Shown here: positions 62,200-64,000 of the stretch, piece by piece | Position numbering within the stretch: the stretch's first letter is position 1 | How the letters are laid out: each line of letters begins with the position of its first letter | Source: Tritrichomonas musculus | Lineage: Eukaryota; Parabasalia; Tritrichomonadida; Tritrichomonadidae | Direction of reading: 5' to 3' | NCBI GenBank assembly: GCA_039105265.1 | Contig: JAPFFF010000005.1 | Span: forward strand, 6,619,501 to 6,683,500 | DNA: 64,000 nt | Program-made: the position numbers and the translations under genes | Notes under the pieces: generated by a model | Databases searched by the model: none | Told to the model about the DNA's origin: nothing | Seen by the model: the letters and a program-made list of their open reading frames with translations, nothing else

Positions 62200-62643
62200 T
62201 TAAAGATGCATATTTTTAAAGTATTCTTCAATAGCTTTGTGAAACTCTTCTAGACATGATTTGTTAATGATGATATCAGTACTGCCAACTCTAACATCAT
62301 CACCTTTGAACAATGCTCGTGCTAATCGTTTGATATCTTCATTAGGAGTCATCGCAATGGGTAGGTCATCAACATATATCCATCGCTTCTTCTCATCTTG
62401 ATAAATCTTACTGACTTGCCTCCATGAATGTTTGTTACGACGAACGAGATGAAGCACTACAAAGTTCTTATTTTTAGGAAGTTCTTCAAGCCATATCATA
62501 TACCTGTAGCTATGTTTGTGGTCTTTAGGAACAGCTCTCGGGGTAAGGTCTTCAATCTTATTAGTGAGTTGCTCACGTTGCTTCTCAAAATATGAATCCA
62601 ATAGTTTCATAATTTCCCATGCATATGATGGAGATGCCCACAT
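62200..62643 (-). CDS. Unassigned Maverick protein, 147 aa
   Basis: Starts at the ATG at 62643, 14 bp after the upstream gene's stop. The fold appears mixed alpha/beta with many Trp/Tyr and basic residues (YRYMIWLEELPKNKNFVVLH, RRNKHSWRQVSKIYQDEKKR), and a helical end (CLEEFHKAIEEYFKNMHL). The middle, with its strand-rich basic stretch, could bind nucleic acid. I looked for an adenain-type protease triad and did not find one. Family unknown. Confidence 0.6.
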   Translation of the reverse strand: MWASPSYAWEIMKLLDSYFEKQREQLTNKIEDLTPRAVPKDHKHSYRYMIWLEELPKNKNFVVLHLVRRNKHSWRQVSKIYQDEKKRWIYVDDLPIAMTPNEDIKRLARALFKGDDVRVGSTDIIINKSCLEEFHKAIEEYFKNMHL

Positions 62644-62657
62644 TGCAACATGATTGA

Positions 62658-62966
62658 CTAGTAATCGATGTATATAATAACCTCTTCAAATCCATTAGGT
62701 AAATCATCACGTCTTTTCATATAATTTTTGGTCTGGTAGAATTCTACCAGTCGCACTTTCGAGGAATTCTTGAGTTGATTTGTTATCAAACCAATGACGA
62801 ATCTGTTTCTTTGAATTACACGCAATGATAATGATTGCATCTGGTACATATCATCCTTAATGGAATGTATCAAACGAAGCTTCTCATTATACTGAATATA
62901 TTCGTAGTCATCATTGATTGATTCAACAACGGCTAACATTGAAGTGTTAGTACCTGTTGAGTTCAT
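62658..62966 (-). CDS. Unassigned small Maverick protein, 102 aa
   Basis: ATG at 62966 with the T-tract/ATCC motif 9 nt upstream. Mostly helical (EKLRLIHSIKDDMYQMQSLS, RVIQRNRFVIGLITNQLKNS), no membrane span or Cys motif. Tightly packed between neighbours on the same strand, which supports it being a gene. No family recognised. Confidence 0.55.
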   Translation of the reverse strand: MNSTGTNTSMLAVVESINDDYEYIQYNEKLRLIHSIKDDMYQMQSLSLRVIQRNRFVIGLITNQLKNSSKVRLVEFYQTKNYMKRRDDLPNGFEEVIIYIDY

Positions 62967-62974
62967 TTCTAAGT

Positions 62975-62986
62975 GGATAAAAAAAT
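62975..62986 (-). promoter_or_regulatory. Candidate Maverick promoter motif before the 102-aa gene
   Basis: On the minus strand ATTTTTTTATCC, 9 nt before the ATG; same motif and spacing as before the 152-aa gene. Confidence 0.45.
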
Positions 62987-63051
62987 AAATTGATTTGAAA
63001 ACTCGTCAGTTTATGAGTTCGCCTCCTACTACCTATAAACAATATGATTCC

Positions 63052-63480
63052 TCAGTAATGAATATTTTTGAAACTGATATTAGCCGGCTTATTATATATC
63101 AAATTTGCCTTATCTCTCTCATTAGCCAATCCTTGAATCGCTGCCAGGTCCTGAGTTCGATTCAAATATTGTGGGAGTAATGGAGGAGGTTGTGTTGTCG
63201 CATTGTTCAAATAATGCATCCCATCAGTCATGCTCACAGGTGGCTCATTTTGAGTAAGCGTCATATGCTCATCTGTTGGAGGTTGTCTTACTGGATAGTG
63301 TGGCATATTTTTCGTAGGTGGTCGATTGATGTGAGGATTGAAGGTGACCGCATAAGTGTTATCATTAGAATATATACCATAATGATTGTATTCAATATCC
63401 TTATCTGTAACAGTTCCTTCATTATACATACATCCAGTGGTACCGATGGTTGTTGAGTTGGGGCTTTTATACTTATTCAT
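63052..63480 (-). CDS. Proline/threonine-rich Maverick protein next to the capsid gene, 142 aa
   Basis: ATG at 63480, 50 bp downstream of the major capsid gene's stop and on the same strand. The first 120 residues are disordered and rich in Pro, Thr, Asn, Tyr (HINRPPTKNMPHYPVRQPPT, TTQPPPLLPQYLNR). The end forms one amphipathic helix (RTQDLAAIQGLANERDKANL). The position just after the major capsid gene suggests a minor virion or scaffold protein, comparable in place to adenoviral cement proteins; this is inference from order only. Confidence 0.6.
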   Translation of the reverse strand: MNKYKSPNSTTIGTTGCMYNEGTVTDKDIEYNHYGIYSNDNTYAVTFNPHINRPPTKNMPHYPVRQPPTDEHMTLTQNEPPVSMTDGMHYLNNATTQPPPLLPQYLNRTQDLAAIQGLANERDKANLIYNKPANISFKNIHY

Positions 63481-63530
63481 TTATTATGCAAATAAATAAA
63501 AATAATGTGTGGTATTGTTTAAAAATTTAC

Positions 63531-64000
63531 TCATGGTGTAGTTAAATCATAGTTACCTATTCTAACTAATGGAGGCATACCATTAGGTTGAACTAATATA
63601 CTAATAGATGAATCATATAGAAGACATAAAAGTGGATTGGTATCAACTTGTTTAGCAAATTTATTTTCAGCATCTTGTGTAACATTGATTTCAAAGTTGA
63701 TTGGTGATAATGATGTGAGCCCTTGTTGGAATGTATTATCTGTTTCAGTAGGGAGACCAATAAAGAATGATGTCTTGTCTCCTGAGTATGTACCTAATGA
63801 ATACGTGTGACTTAGCCTGTTGGCTAATGATTTAATAACTTCATTATTGAAACCGGTTTGCTCTCCATTCATGTTCATAGCATTTTGACAATACTCAATG
63901 AATTCAGGATACTCTCCAGTTGTACCAAATGGTCTAGCAGGGATGTTGCCATACCCACCAGCATTAATATAGAATGATTTAAATAATGGATTCTTAAATA
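63531..64000 (-). CDS. Maverick major capsid protein (double jelly-roll), C-terminal part
   Basis: The frame is open to the window edge; only the last about 155 residues are visible, so the ATG at 63878 is internal. The visible part contains YINAGGYGNIPARPFGTTGE and YPEFIEYCQNAMNMNGEQTG, then KTSFFIGLPTETDNTFQQG and ILVQPNGMPPLVRIGNYDLT: strand-rich blocks characteristic of the hexon-like major capsid proteins of trichomonad Mavericks. It should build the pseudo-hexagonal capsomers of a virus-like particle. No break in the visible part. Confidence 0.85.
   Translation of the reverse strand, partial: FKNPLFKSFYINAGGYGNIPARPFGTTGEYPEFIEYCQNAMNMNGEQTGFNNEVIKSLANRLSHTYSLGTYSGDKTSFFIGLPTETDNTFQQGLTSLSPINFEINVTQDAENKFAKQVDTNPLLCLLYDSSISILVQPNGMPPLVRIGNYDLTTP

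Larger units (their letters stand above)
49483..64000. mobile_element. Maverick/Polinton giant DNA transposon, left 14.5 kb (continues beyond window)
   Basis: Recognised by its gene set: protein-primed DNA polymerase B, a double-jelly-roll major capsid protein and a penton-like minor capsid protein, with several small virus-type genes. The left end starts AGTAGTTATACATAG at 49483; Polintons characteristically begin with AG. The six bases before it (TATACA, 49477-49482) are the candidate target duplication. Genes lie on both strands and spacers are short; coding DNA is visibly less AT-rich than host DNA. Integrase, packaging ATPase and protease are not in view. Confidence 0.88.

Noticed and set aside
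62200..62643. Adenain-type cysteine protease of the Maverick
   Set aside because: No His-Asp/Glu-Gln-Cys pattern is present; the protein has no Cys in a suitable context.

Overview
The window looks like nuclear DNA of a trichomonad protist, most likely a Tritrichomonas foetus-type genome (inference). Supporting signs: very AT-rich spacers, intron-free genes, TCAYW initiator boxes 8-18 nt upstream of several start codons, an adenylyl-cyclase-type multi-membrane protein, a decayed DUF3447/BspA-type gene, a bacterial-type thioredoxin reductase, many TIR transposons, and a Maverick/Polinton giant transposon.

Layout. 1-12.65 kb holds host genes: a short coiled-coil ORF, a 1602-aa PAS/pseudo-cyclase membrane protein, a TLDc protein, tRNA-Gly(TCC), a DUF3447/BspA pseudogene and an Erv46/ERGIC3 cargo receptor. 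12.65-26.7 kb is a transposon and satellite bed: a hAT element arranged as an 885-bp-arm palindrome, two blocks of a 16-bp tandem repeat split by a TIR element, a purine-rich satellite split by a 3.1-kb pogo-type element, and a MITE nested in a MITE. 26.8-34 kb holds four host genes: a kinase with Sel1 repeats and a C-terminal CaaX box, an alpha/beta hydrolase, a GOST-type seven-membrane-span protein and thioredoxin reductase. 34-48.6 kb is a second transposon bed. It includes a Mutator-like MITE with a 9-bp target duplication, a three-level nested insertion (outer long-TIR element, then a deleted hAT, then a foldback MITE inside the hAT's own TIR), and a frameshifted pogo-type transposase.

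48.67-49.48 kb is a GC-richer 255-bp satellite whose unit carries a long palindrome. The array stops exactly at the palindrome's loop, where a Maverick begins (49,483) and runs off the window. Visible Maverick genes, left to right: a penton-like minor capsid protein (-), a 1605-aa fibre-like protein (+), protein-primed DNA polymerase B (-), an HNH homing-endonuclease-like protein (+), a small basic DNA-binding protein (-), five unassigned or weakly assigned small genes (-), and the C-terminal part of the double-jelly-roll major capsid protein (-, open at the window edge). Integrase, packaging ATPase and protease are not seen and would be expected beyond 64 kb. Replication (PolB), capsid and possible attachment functions are all intact in what is visible, so this copy may be young. 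Several Maverick start codons share a T-tract plus ATCC/ATCG motif instead of the host initiator.

All family calls are by eye from motifs; no database search was possible.
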